From contig OY987244.1 of NCBI GenBank assembly GCA_963920765.1, positions 17,526,358 through 17,590,357 of the forward strand: a stretch of DNA of 64,000 bases, given 5' to 3'. The DNA comes from Ulota crispa (taxonomy: Eukaryota; Streptophyta; Bryopsida; Orthotrichales; Orthotrichaceae). A model generated the notes under the pieces. That model was given only the letters and a program-made list of their open reading frames with translations. It was not told the origin of the DNA and searched no databases. A program made the position numbers and the translations under genes. This document shows positions 49,901 through 61,637 of this stretch, piece after piece; the stretch's first letter is position 1; every line of letters begins with the position of its first letter.

Positions 49901-50540
49901 ATTGTCAAGACCATGCTCATGAATCTCAATAGAACGGATGCAAGTTACCAGTTGGTTACTAATATCTCTGTAAACAGGGCATAGAGCTCCAGAAACACGG
50001 TTGGGCATGCATGAATCACACAACTTATAGTTGCATTCTTTACAATGCAACGCACCTGCAAGTGCTGCAGAAAATAACATTTGCTAGCTCACAGCGAAGA
50101 TTGGGTGGCTTCCAGATTCACGTAACACTATGGCACAAACTTATTCCAATGCTGCCAATATCTGCAACCATCTCGTCACTTTGGTTCCTTAAAACTAAAT
50201 TCTGAGCACTCGCTTATCAAAATTGAGCATGCCTACACAACAGATCCTCTCACGTCTTTTTTTTGCCACCAGATGAACAGATGTAGCTCACACCTCTCTT
50301 TGCAATTTGTCTGCTCAGTGTCAACGCAGGCACCCTGAAACCCTTCACCTGCTGCCAACTCTGGGCAACTGGAAGCCCACATCGTCTGTACACGCTGCCA
50401 TTCCTAGCTTTCAACTTCAAACCGTATGCAGACCTCAGACTGTTCCGTGAGGAAGAAGCTATAACAGGGTATGATTGCACTGGCCCATACCAGCGTTTGT
50501 CTCCCGAGGCAAGAAGATGCTCCACGTGGCTAGACAACAT
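37972..50540 (-). CDS. TPP2: Tripeptidyl peptidase II (subtilisin-type), with unusual N-terminal extension
   Basis: Exons from the start: 50540-50294, 50064-49540, 49240-49162, 49017-48944, 48620-48511, 48380-48300, 48099-48013, 47597-47455, 47205-47055, 46864-46742, 46314-46231, 45863-45676, 45464-45290, 44952-44831, 44608-44529, 44167-44109, 43991-43837, 43713-43535, 43334-43051, 42957-42829, 42566-42466, 42193-42076. About 13 more follow, to 38133-37972 (stop). Phases agree wherever checked; a small exon near 40.3 kb is uncertain. Visible catalytic residues: Asp about 258 (IAIF|DSGVDP), His about 485 ([11 protein letters not shown]), oxyanion Asn about 583 (SSAGNNGP) and Ser about 671 (MNGTSMSSP). 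The C-terminus ends [16 protein letters not shown]2 is a giant cytosolic complex that removes tripeptides from peptides released by the proteasome. The predicted product is about 1,500 residues, some 130-190 longer than usual, from exons 1-2: a basic Ser/Arg-rich, transit-peptide-like first exon, then a Cys-rich stretch ([13 protein letters not shown]). No break was seen in the protease domain. Confidence 0.93.
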
Positions 50541-51990
50541 AGCCTAAGATTCTGAGCAGAGCGAAAACCGTACAGCAGGCGCAAGTCGAATGTGGAAACT
50601 CTGGGAAGAATATAACCACAGACGTCAGACAACACATATACAGTCAGGTTCAAAGTACGAAATCGCAAAACCCTAAAACACAGAAACAGGACCAAAATCT
50701 CTGAAAAGGTAACAGTTTCTGTGACTTATCACGCTCTGGAGCTAATTAGCATCTTCGAATCTTGCAATGCAGTCGAGGTCCATCGCCTACTTGTGCTTCG
50801 ATACTCAGCTGTGAGCTGAACACAAAGCATCGACAAGACGACAGAAACGAGGCCACTATCCGAGGCGATGGCGGTGTTAACGACAAGCAGCTACTTCCCG
50901 GGTTTGTCCCGGGCACGAGCTATTCAATTAACTTACTCCCTAGTTCTTAACACTGCCCTCAGCTTTCAAAGGACCGCATTCCAATGTTCTGTAATTTCAA
51001 TTAAACCAGAAGAGACACTACTCTACGAGCAAAAATCTTTCCCGCAAGTAGGCAGTCCCGGCTCATTGCCGATAATTTCAAATAGGGACCGGAAAAAATA
51101 AATCTTGGAACGCGATCCATTTTCGAAAATTTCAACCGAGACGAAGAGAATTATCCTCGGGACTTACAAATCACAAATTCGCGAGCACAACAGCGACCAA
51201 TCTCTGCACTTCACGATCTAATTTAACAGCTCGAAAACTACGCAGTCTCCGATGGAAAGAGTAGAGTTAACAAATGCGCGACTACTGCACCACCACCACG
51301 AATTGTGAGCAATGGAAAGCGATACCGCACGAAAGGAGACGAACAATCAGAAAGAGGAGGAGAAAAGGATAGTAGCGAAATGGAAGCGCGAGGGCGACGC
51401 GCCAGGAACAAGAGGAATGTGTGGCAGATGCGCCCTGTCAGTCCCCTCGCTTGCTTACCCCCTTTACTGCTCTCTGAAGCTAAGCTTACCTGCTGTTTAT
51501 CGTACTTGTCCTTCTCTTGAAAAGCTCAAAGCTCGCGCACACTTTGCTTCTCATCAAGTGCACATCCCTTTCGCTTAACGTTCCGGACTCCCAGATCCTA
51601 AACTTCCGTCACCTCGGCCGGCCACGTCGTCTACGTCTCGAGACCTGATTTCGAGTTCCTTTTTCTACTTTGGGAAAAAATTGGTATCTCCACTGGTTCC
51701 ATCGAAACTTAAAAGGGACAAATCCGAAGCTGAAGATTTCGATCAGGACGTGATCACAGGTGATTCTCCCACTTGACGAAGAAGCCTTTCCAAACACGCG
51801 ACTTCGCTGTGACCATCTCTCACGTTTCTCGTGATTTCCTTCGCTTCGAGTCCACTTGAGTGGCAGCAAGCTCACACAACCAGCACAAATAAGTAATGCT
51901 CAACAGCTTCTTTGTATAACATATTTATACTCAAAGCACAATTATGATGGCAGGCTGTTAAGCCAAGTCCTAAGCTAAGTATACAGTATG
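50541..51990 (-). other. TPP2 upstream region/5' leader
   Basis: No convincing coding sequence on either strand. Frames at 51305-51578 (plus) and 51609-51875 (minus) are charged and low in recognisable content. It is the likely promoter and leader of TPP2. Confidence 0.4.
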
Positions 51991-52610
51991 AGACTATGAG
52001 TAGGAACAACGTCTATCAACAAGCTTAAATACTACAGTAGTAGACTAAAAGTACCTCATCACGTTTTTAGTGTCTAAATTCGGTACCGAATCCTATAATT
52101 CTCGGTTCTCATGCTAATTATACGTTTGCAAAACGTGAATACTACGATCAAGGGCACCATTAAAGCCCTCCATCGCCTTATTGTTAATTTTTTCCTGCAA
52201 CTCGCAAAACAGGCGGATTGCACAGCTCTTTCCATTTCCTGAAAACTAAGCAATCTACAATGTTCGATCCTTATCAATGCTGTCAATGTCCACCTTCGGG
52301 GCAAACAACTCAAGAGCATACCAAGCATCATTATTCTAATTTCTTCTGCGAGAAAAACGGCAATTTGTAAATCGCCAGCAACAAACCCCAGAGCTTTGGC
52401 TTGGTAATTTTCCTTACAAGCACTGCCTCGCCGGATGAAGTACCTGAACTGACCAAGTTATTATGCCCGCGGTGGCATGAGCTAATATCTGCAATGTAAA
52501 CTGCAGATGTGCACCAATAAATACAATTCTTGTGAACATGACTAAGTCCGAGTTTTCCGCAACTATACCCACATCCCAATAATGCTCTAACTGTGAATCT
52601 TCTCGATCAG
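51990..52610 (-). pseudogene. Decayed coding sequence, unknown family
   Basis: Minus-strand protein-like pieces appear in different frames: AENSDLVMFTRIVFIGAH, then GDLQIAVFLAEEIRIMM, then YALELFAPKVDIDSIDKD, then SCAIRLFCELQEKINNKAVE. They are separated by stops and frame changes without good splice sites. This pattern is typical of a pseudogene, though a poorly resolved spliced gene is possible. I do not recognise the family. Confidence 0.3.
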
Positions 52611-52899
52611 TAAGAGGCCATCTTCATGAAGTTCGATTCGGTCTCTTGTATAGTCTTCAACAGTAGTTTCTTTCAACTTCAAGATTTGGTACCCATTCCC
52701 TCAGAGTAATTAGATATAAGTACATCATTTCGAAGGAGCATGTTGTAATGAGAATGAACAAAAAGCTCATTACGGTAGCCGATGTAGGTGTCACCTCAAT
52801 TGTACACTTGTAATGTTGCTGAGACAATCACTACTCGCATCCAAGATAGCTTCAAAGTCTGCAATGTAGTAACCCAGCTTATTATGACTATAGCACGGC

Positions 52900-55800
52900 T
52901 CAGACTGATGCCCCCGGGATCCAATTCCACATGTTGTAGTTAGAAGCGTTTAGGTTGTTGGGAATGTCGACGATGTCCGGTTGTACGGGCTTTGTGCCTC
53001 GTGGGTGGAGGGCCGCAATCGGTTGACGGCAGAGAGGACAGGTCAGCAGACCTCCCACACAAGAGAAGCAAAACAAGTTGTGCCCACATGGCTGCAATAC
53101 CACCATAATTTATACATCAGCCCAATCATTTACAATTTTCACTGCTCACAGCCTTGAACAAGCTTTACATGATCACCCACGTTAAGTCATCAGTCATTGA
53201 AGATGATGAGCATAGAATATTAGAATATAGAAGGAATATAGGGCAAAGGATGTACCACAAGATTGACGCTGGCGGGGTGCTCAAGGCAAACAATACAGAG
53301 GCTGTCATTCGCATCCTCCTGCAAGGTAGAAGCTTCATACAAGTTGCACTCTGGCATCTCTCTTGCAGCCCAGGAAAAATTGGGCAAACTCTCGCGAAGA
53401 AAATCACAGTGAGGAAAATCAAACGGAGTGCAAGGAGTGGTGGCATCCAAGAATATGCAGTTGCTATCTCCGTCGGATCTTTCATCTGAGGGTGAAATTG
53501 GGAGTGGCAACCCGCCATCGCCAAAAAAGAACAAGCTTGGGCCCAATTGAAACCCAGGAGCAGCAGCTGCTGGCTGGCCCGATCTTGCCTCGGGATTTAA
53601 ATCAACCCAAAGACTGTTATTGTCCATATGATTATTCTTGGAATTGACCAAAGTTTGGCCCTGGTGATGAAGGCTGCCAGTGTCATTATTGTTGGTCATG
53701 CAATTAGAGTTGTTGTTGTTGCTCATTGACCGGTTGTGTTGGAGGAGACGCTGCTCGAGACGTACTTGCTGCAAAGCTTGCTCTAAGGATGCTACAGATT
53801 GTTGCAACCCGTGGTCGAGGAGCTCAAACTCTGATGAACACTCGCGAGGGTGCTCCAACTCTGGACTTTGTAACCCCATTAATTGCCTCTCAACCTGCCG
53901 AGTGCAGGCACAAGATTAAGTGAATTGATTGCTTGTCGCAATAATACTGAATCCATACACTCGGTCGAATGGATCTAGTCAATGTTTCAAAGCATAATGC
54001 GAGGCCTCATAGTTAATTTGGGCCATTCAAATATCTTGGTGATAATTTAGACTCCTGCAGAATGAATTGGCAGCTACCATTACCTGGGGTTGCCAATCGA
54101 AGAAGACGCGAGGTTGAAGAGATATGTCGCTGTGGTCCTGACCGTGGCAATCCCCTGTTTTCTCTCGGGTCGCGACCTACACTCAAAGAAATATTCGAGT
54201 TTCAGAGATCGAACTTCTGCACTATCGATAAGAGTCGACCAGCGGTGGCTGATCGACAATCGTAGATCAAAGAACCACGATAATGTAGGGGAAGTACCTG
54301 CGTTACTTCCAGGAGAGATGTGTGAGCTTGCTGTTTTTGCTGTTGAGCGGCGGCCACTGCCTGCACTTGGTGCTGCTGCTGCTGCTGCTGTTGTATGTGT
54401 TGCAACCAGACGTGGTGAGGTGGAAACGGTGCCGTAGTTCCAACGGGACCGTTAAGCTGCTGTCCTGGTCCATCGTCTACCTTGGATGATTGCTCGTTGC
54501 CGTTGTTGTCGAAGGCTTTGCGAGGTGGTGGCTGGTAGTAAAATTCTACTCCACTGATGACATGTTCTCGCTGAACGAATTCGCCCCTGCGCTTGCATTC
54601 GCAAAGATCTTTATATTTCGCTACGGCTTGCTCGATCAATGCTACAGCTGCCTGGACAACGGCCTTTTTACCTTGGATACGGAAAAGCCGTATAGGGATA
54701 GAATCGGGACTGAACACAAAATCATAGAAGAAAATTAGCAACAGTGAGCTTCGCTGATCGGCAAGGTGCTGGGCTCTACAAACAATCTTTGAAGCGAGGA
54801 ATTACCGGCAAGATTCAGTCCATGATTGCACGATCGCGCCCGTCACTTGCCCAATCAGCCTGGCGCTGATTCCTCTGGCTCCAATCACAAACCCCGCTGC
54901 CAACAGGGTCACTCTCATCAGTGCTTGTGTTCTGGCAGCCTGGTAATCCGTGCTCACCACACGGTGATCTTCAGAAGGCAACATCGGCTGTGCTCCGCCC
55001 TGAGCATCAGCAATTGTGCTGCCACTACGAGGTCCACGAGCAAGACGGCGCCGACTCTCAACAGCTGCTCGCATACTCTGTTTCGGATGTTGCTTCTTTG
55101 TTGTCGCGCCTTTTCCCGCCTGCCCCTTCACATTTGCATCTCAACTAATTAGCTCGAGCGCAGACCTCTCTAAGGGGCAAAAGCAATTGCGCAGAATTAA
55201 ATTAACGAGTTCAGCCGTACGCAGAAGTTATAGCTACCAAGAATTAGTCATTGCACCTACCCCAGACCAGATTAAGCCATGGCTGGCTTGCTTCGAAAAG
55301 TCCCAGGGTGTAGAAGGGAGGCCATTATCGGCGTCTCCTTGAAGCTGCCGGCGCCGTGCCTGTGAAGGGGGCGAGTCAGCGTCGTCAGCTCGGCCTTGTT
55401 TGAGTCGTCGCAGATGTTGCTGGTGGTCTACCAGTACAATGTTATCAATGTCCTGCATCAACAGGGTCATGTGTAAGGCACTCACATCATCTAATCGTAC
55501 AATCATCACCTCATGATATGGTTCTACCTTTCAAAAGACTTGACAATTTGGCAACTGGCGTGCAGACCATCCTCTTCAGTCTATATTGCTGGATCAGATC
55601 CGCTTTTGGCAAAGTCTTCGCATAACCGTTCAAGCTTCTCCGTAACGGCGAGTACTCAAATCATCGAACACTCAGCAAATTACAGTTTCACAAGGACGTT
55701 TAATGGCGGATCTCATCATTCTGACTTCCTTAATAAAAAACGGTCCTCTCAAAACAAGTCGGGCCGATTGTTTCAGAAAATTGGACTTTGTTAACAGCAA

Positions 55801-56104
55801 CTTACACAAGGGCGCTCATGTCAGGGTTTGATTGCTTAATTAGTGTGAAAGCTGTAAGGTACTCCAAAAACTGCAAGCAATCGGAGAAAATGTGAAGAGA
55901 ATAGAGCTGGCAGGAGAGGAGCAGCACCGAACGCCGCTGCGGCTGCTGGTGGCGGTCTTGGTCATCAAGAGCGCCACGCTGCTGCTGCTGCAGCTTGAGC
56001 GCTCTGGCACCTTGCGACTTCCGATGTTTGGACTTCTTGAGAGACCAGCCGCAACCGGACGCAGCCTCAGGAGCAGAAATGCATGCAGTCGAGGCAGACT
56101 CCAT
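52900..56104 (-). CDS. KH-RING protein (one KH domain, C-terminal C3HC4 RING), MEX-3-like domain order
   Basis: Seven exons: 56104-55928, 55870-55808, 55452-55261, 55119-54806, 54709-54298, 53894-53256 and 53091-52900. Lengths and phases all agree, giving about 662 residues. The N-terminus is Ser/Lys/Gln-rich. A KH domain lies at about 213-285: VTLLAAGFVIGARGISARLIG with the GxxG loop GARG, continuing after an intron as IRLFRIQGKKAVVQAAVALI. A Gln-rich stretch (HIQQQQQQQHQ) and a coiled coil (SVASLEQALQQVRLEQRLL) follow. A RING finger closes the protein: CIVC...NLV|PCGH...CFSC...CPLC, with all eight zinc ligands. KH domains bind single-stranded RNA and RINGs act as ubiquitin E3 ligases, so an RNA-binding E3 is inferred. 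Animal MEX-3 proteins share KH then RING but have two KH domains. Start chosen as the first ATG of the coding-like frame at 56104. Confidence 0.88.
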
Positions 56105-57780
56105 GGATCAACATCCTGTGAAGCCGAAGCAGCAACACCTCCTGCCCCTTCCCCTGATAACAGTCACCGGCAGGAAATGTTTCATCAGATAACACAATAT
56201 TTCACAACAATCTGTTCTCTATATCTCAAAACTCAAAACACAAACTGTTCACATAAACAACTGACACGTTTCATTCTCTCCTCCATTAATTTAACAGTCT
56301 CTCAGCCCGTAGTCTGTAACATACGTTTTCACACCAGCCTCTATCGTACCAAAGCAGTTCGCAAAATTCTCCACACCGACTAATGAAGACAAAATTTCTT
56401 ACAAAACCTAATCACCTCAGCTCACGTAACTAAAAAAGCAGAAGTACAAAAATCAACTACTTTATATTCCAACTCACTGGCTCTATTTCCAACACGACAT
56501 TAATAAATTTCCACTACATTATCCATCGTCAATGCACGGCAGCGTTGAACATTGTTCCAAGATCCGTCCAGCCACACTGGTGACGATCATGATCACAGGT
56601 TTTATAAGCAGGAAGACGTAAAACAATAATATAGCGCAACAATTTTCTCCAAATCTCCAATTTTCCAACATAACTGTTTACGACTGATACATTTCATTCA
56701 CTCCATTTATTGTTTTCCTCTCACCGGCTACTCATTAATATTTACCTTTTAACCCGAGCCTTGAAGGTGCTCATGCCGAGGCAGTACAGTACCAAAATCA
56801 ATTTCACACCGAATAACTTTTCTCACTAAGATCTAAACACCTGAGCTCGGAGAATTAAAAAGCAAAACAAAAGAACAATTTCAAATCCAATCATCTCAAA
56901 AAACCCGTCAGTAATAAAATTTACTACAACGAAATTTGGTTCGACATGGACATGGAATGGCGGAGTCGTTCCAAGATTGGAGACGATGATCATGACTGCA
57001 ACTAAGTTAACAGATGGTGAGTAACTCCGTGACACAGAGCCGCAATGAATCGAGACTGAAATGGCAGAATTATGGAATGGATCTGACTGACTGACGATTC
57101 GGAGAATCGAAGGAGGTTACAAACAAGCTTGGCCGGCGTCATGTGCCGTTCAGTTCCTAAACGAAGGAGCCGGCATTGGAAGCCCATGCGGTGCAGATTT
57201 TGCATTTTACGCTCACTAAAATCGTGACTAAAGAGGTGCATGTACTGGCATTGAAAGTAGTGTGCCGGTAACGGTGAAAGAAACACAAATCGATTGTGTT
57301 GCGGTGGACGTCACCCTAACTGCCGCTGTGTGCTGTGGCTCTATCAACTCAACGGAATCGGGGCAGTTACACTCTAGCTAGCATTGAAATCAGCACACGA
57401 TCATTTGACGGATGCCGATATTTCGTTTTCCTTATTTTGCTCCTTGCCACAACTGCTGCAACCAACAAACTCACAACCAATCCCCCTGTGGCGCTGTGCA
57501 TTCCGTGCCTACCTTGGTATGATTCTTGCACAGTTTGGAGTTGTGACAGTGTCCACGTACTTCAGCTTCCGTCTGGTTCTTGGCACAGCAGTGACACTCG
57601 AGGAGGGGGCGACGGAAGCCTGAGTGACCGTCACTGGCATGTCGTGAGAACCATGTCGCTGTAGGCACCTCTCGACATCAACAAATCCTCATGACAGCGT
57701 TGGAATGGCCTATACTCCCCGCCCTCCGGAATTTGTAGCGCCAATTTTGTAAAATTTAAATTTCTCAGAACTAGGAACTG
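56105..57780. other. Upstream region of the KH-RING gene, no further gene seen
   Basis: Contains frames at 57002-57286 (minus) and 57335-57664 (plus) without domains. Some of this is probably the KH-RING leader and promoter. Confidence 0.4.
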
Positions 57781-57782
57781 CA

Positions 57783-58113
57783 TGCAGGACCGATGTACAG
57801 GACTGATGTATAGGACTGATGTATAGGACTGATGTATTGGACTGATGTATAGAACTAATGTATAGAACTGATGTATAGGACTAATGTATCGGACTGATGT
57901 ATCGGACTGATGTATCGGCCTGATGTATCGGCCTGATGTATCGGCCTGATGTATCGGCCTGATGTATCAGCCTGATGTATCGGCCTGATGTATCGGCCTG
58001 ATGTATCGGCCTGATGTATCGGCCTGATGTATCGGCCTGATGTATCGGCCTGATGTATCGGCCTGGTGTATCGGCCTGATGTATCGGCCTGATGTATCGG
58101 CCTGATGTAAAGT
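57783..58113 (+). repeat. 13-bp tandem repeat array (TGATGTATCGGCC)
   Basis: About 25 units of a 13-mer. The first third is the variant TGATGTATAGGAC and the rest mostly TGATGTATCGGCC. The 88-codon minus-strand frame simply reads the repeat (39 bp gives a 13-residue period). No gene. Confidence 0.95.
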
Positions 58114-58195
58114 AGCAGCATTCATAAGCAATGTGTTCCCATGGCCGTCACCTGACAGTGGCAGGGGTTAATCAATAAAAAAACAAATGGTTGTG

Positions 58196-58265
58196 GGTGA
58201 CTAAGTGATGGTTATGGGTGATGAAGTGATGGTTATGGGTGATGAAGTGATGGTTGTGAGTGAGT
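58196..58265 (+). repeat. Short tandem repeat (GATGGTTATGGGTGATGAAGT)
   Basis: Three to four imperfect units with a period of about 21 bp, just downstream of the 13-mer array. Confidence 0.75.
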
Positions 58266-58525
58266 AGCATGAGGTTTTGAGTACCCATCTCACTATTTAA
58301 GAATCAACAAGTCTTGTTTTTAGCATCTCTTACACATGGTTCTTACAATTTCAATGATTTTGGATTTTGAAAAATCTTTGTGAACAAACGCTTGTAGTTG
58401 GAACCTTGAAATTGATGCCAATATTTTTGATTTCCACTTCCTAACTTACAGTATCTTTTTCAAAGTTAGTCAATTGTTTTACCTACTCCAAAACCCTTAT
58501 TTCCATACTTATGGGTGCACCAACC

Positions 58526-58735
58526 TTATAGGACTGATGTATAGGACTGATGTATACAACTAATGTATTGGACTAATGTATTGGTTTGATGTATAGGAGT
58601 GATGTATAGGATTGATATATAGGGTAAATATATAGGAAAGATAAATAGGGTTGATATCTAGGTTTGACATCTAGGATTGGTATATGGGATTGATATATAG
58701 GATTGGTATACAAGATTGATATAGGATTGGTATTG
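58526..58735 (+). repeat. Degenerate second block of the 13-bp repeat
   Basis: GGACTGATGTATA units decay into ATTGATATATAGG and ATTGGTATATGGG variants. It is clearly related to the 57783-58113 array and separated from it by about 410 bp. Confidence 0.8.
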
Positions 58736-60030
58736 GTTTTATGTTCCACTTTGCCTTTTTTAGTTTATGTCAACAAATCATTTGTGTGTTATGTTGTTTT
58801 TCTTATTAGTTATGATGTATTTCACATTTATCACTGATTGTTAGCAACTCAAGAATGTGACTTATGTGTCATTCTTATGATACTCGCGTTTGTCATGAAA
58901 TTATGCTTAGCAATTAATGAAGGGGGTTCATAATAATGTTCTTGTCATTGTTGTATTTGAAACACTTGGTCTCTCTTTAAGGGATTATGAAAGTACGTTG
59001 AGTTGTGTGTTGCTTGATGTGATATGATATGTTTACATAATAAGGTTTGTAGTTATTGTTCCCTGGGATAGATAATTTCAATACATGACAAAATAATAAT
59101 GAGAAAAAAGAAATTTGTCAACTCTAAGAAAACTTAAACTTATTGTAAGTGAACAATGTTTAGTAGATTGCATTCTTGGTCCAAATATAGGTTTGATAGC
59201 CAAGGTAAAGAGTTCTCAATTTGGCTTTCATGAATTTGATAATACATTTATGTTGGTTTTGAATGAAGTAGTAATGAAATTCAAGAAACTTGAGAATGAG
59301 TTGGTTGCACAATCTCAAGAAGAGGGTGACATCATAGTTGTGGAAATTATCATATATTATATGCTATCACCAAAGAAGAAATTTTTAATATTCAAGTTAA
59401 TTAATTTTAGTTGATAATAAATTAATTAGCCCAAAGTTTATAGATATTGAGATAGCTAAAACATCATAAGACATTGGTAATTAGAAAACAAGAAAATCAC
59501 ACCACTAATAAGTGCAAATTGCATAGTTAACCTACTAATCCCTATATATTGTAATATGTAAAGCAACATTATATGTAGCTTAGTGGATGATTTAGAGGCA
59601 ATTAAGTTTTGTATTACTCAATATATGTCACTTCTACTCTTAGACAGTTAGCTACAATTTCATATTTTTAAATTTCATTAAAGACAAAGGAATTATGATT
59701 TTTGAAATGTACATTGATTAGTGGAAAGCTAGTACATGGTAAAATTGTCAACTAATATAAATAACAATTATTGTAAACCAACAACCGTTACCTACATGGG
59801 CAAATTTGAGAGGTATTACCAAAACAAAACATCATGTTCAAAAATGACATTCTTACAAACGTATTGTTGAAAAGGTTGGTTAAAGGTCCTATGCTAAATA
59901 ATTAGAATCATGGCTGAAAGTGGGAAACTGATTTCACGAGAAAAAAATCCATCATTAATTTGGCAATTTTTGACATGGTGTTAATAAAATTTTATTGTAT
60001 GTGGTTGCGCACCATTCATTCATTTATTTA
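58736..60030. other. AT-rich spacer, no gene recognised
   Basis: A 99-codon plus-strand frame at 59115-59414 has some amphipathic content (FKKLENELVAQSQEEG) but no family match and no splice partners. I do not call it a gene. Confidence 0.4.
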
Positions 60031-60265
60031 TATAGATATAGATATAGATATAGATATAGATATAGATATAGATATAGATGTAGATGTAGATGTAGATATA
60101 GATGTAGATATAGATATAGATATAGATGTAGATATAGATGTAGATATAGATATAGATGTAGATATAGATATAGATGTAGATATAGATATAGATGTAGATA
60201 TAGATATAGATGTAGATATAGATATAGATATAGATATAGATCTAGATTTAGATATAGATAGATAG
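60031..60265 (+). repeat. (TAGATA/TAGATG)n hexanucleotide microsatellite
   Basis: About 39 units of a 6-mer, with TAGATA and TAGATG interspersed in a patterned order (higher-order 12- and 18-bp steps). The Asp/Ile and Tyr/Arg frames across it are repeat translations. Confidence 0.95.
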
Positions 60266-61629
60266 AAGGAATTACTATTGTGACACCTTAAATTGCTAAC
60301 TCGACATTCCTAAAAGTACAAAATTTGATAATATATTGTTATTTTTTATTTATTCAAGTGGTCCATCATTCATTCAATCTATGGTATTATCACCTCTCTG
60401 AAAGAAAACATGAAATTTTATAGCCCCGGGTGGATAACTTAACGCATTTTAGATTTGACGTACGGCATAATATAGAGAGGAGTCTATTCTTTTGAGATAA
60501 TAATTATAAAAAATTTACAACTAAGAAAGAGTTCATTCAAATGTCAAAATTGAGTACAAGTAAAATTGGTAGGTTTTAAACATGTCTCATTATTTTTTTT
60601 ACAAGTAATTAAGGGGCGAGTATCGTGGGGTATCATATAGTCCTATTGTATTTATGGTGGATATAGGGTATCCAATGTTCCAATGAGGGTGCTAGGTGTT
60701 GGTTGATGAAAAATGAAGGCAACGAATGTGGATGAATGGTTAGGTTCTACTTCACTTTTGGGTCATAGTTTTGTTGATTGATGTTAGGGTGCACGTTCTA
60801 GCCTTCCAGGTTTCAGCTTGTTTCATTTGGCTTGTGCGCAATAGGGTTTTCTTAATACATACATGTAAACGGAGTTCATTCACATGCTTTGATTCTTATT
60901 TGATTTACACTTGAATTTTTGGAGTGAAGAGGCATTTCTAATTGCATTGTAAATTTCCATGAAGGATTCACTACAAGAAAACCATGGTTGAATCTACAAA
61001 ATAGTTGACAAAGATTGTGACCTAATCTACAGTATATTGTAGATTAGGGCACAATCTTTGTCAACTATTTTGTAGATTCGACCACAATTTTCTTGTAGTG
61101 ATTTGATCTTTGCCTTGAAATTACTTATGAAAGCATATTGCATTCATACCCTTATCCTTGAAGCCTAAGTTGCCAAATTACTTAAAAATTCAAAATACCC
61201 AATTACAAAGAAGATAGGCAAAGAAAAAAAAAATTCTAAGCCCTTATAAGGAATTAAAGAGTGCCCTAAAATTGGTCATTTGACACAATTATATAATCAT
61301 AGAGACCCTTTTATTTGGCCCAAGGAGCTAATTAGCCCCTTCTTAATTAACCCCTTGCCGCACATGGGGTACCCAACATACAAAGAGTGATCCACCCAAG
61401 TTTATAGCACCAATAGTAAGTTTTGATGTATTTTTGCTTTAAGTAACTCAAAAGCTCTATATTTTTGGTTTCAAATTTAAGCACACCTTCTTTTTTATAT
61501 AATAGCCTCAAAATGGTACAGGTAAAACATATCTTTTGATCTAGATTAAAAATCAGCATTAAAAATCATATTTAATGCTCATAGGGAGTGTCCCGTTAGC
61601 AATTTAGGGTGTTGCGGTAGTAATTCCCT
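60266..61629. mobile_element. Microsatellite-associated element X (about 1.36 kb)
   Basis: The left end AAGGAATTACTATTGTGACACC directly abuts the TAGATA microsatellite. The right end, read inverted, is AGGGAATTACTACCGCAACACC, and CTAAATTGCTAAC-type sequence is shared inside both ends (about 45 bp imperfect terminal repeats). Its right 200 bp is homologous to element Y at 63450-63640. TATATATA follows the right end. No coding frame above 75 codons. It resembles the rice Micron type, MITEs inserted in (TA)n (inference). Confidence 0.7.
60969..61100. mobile_element. Mini CACTA-ended hairpin (132 bp), nested in element X
   Basis: Starts CACTACAAGAAAACCATGG and ends TTTTCTTGTAGTG, and is an inverted repeat along nearly its whole length. 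The 3-bp duplication ATT (60966-60968 and 61101-61103) is as expected for CACTA elements. Non-coding. Confidence 0.85.
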
Positions 61630-61637
61630 ATATATAC

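Noticed and set aside
57335..57664. Possible plus-strand membrane protein
   Set aside because: Competing overlapping frames, no splice partners and no recognisable family.
57855..58121. 88-codon minus-strand frame with a 13-residue repeat
   Set aside because: Produced by the 13-bp tandem array; no start context or neighbouring exons.
59960..60265. Open frames of 88-101 codons (Asp/Ile and Tyr/Arg repeats)
   Set aside because: They are direct translations of the TAGATA/TAGATG microsatellite.
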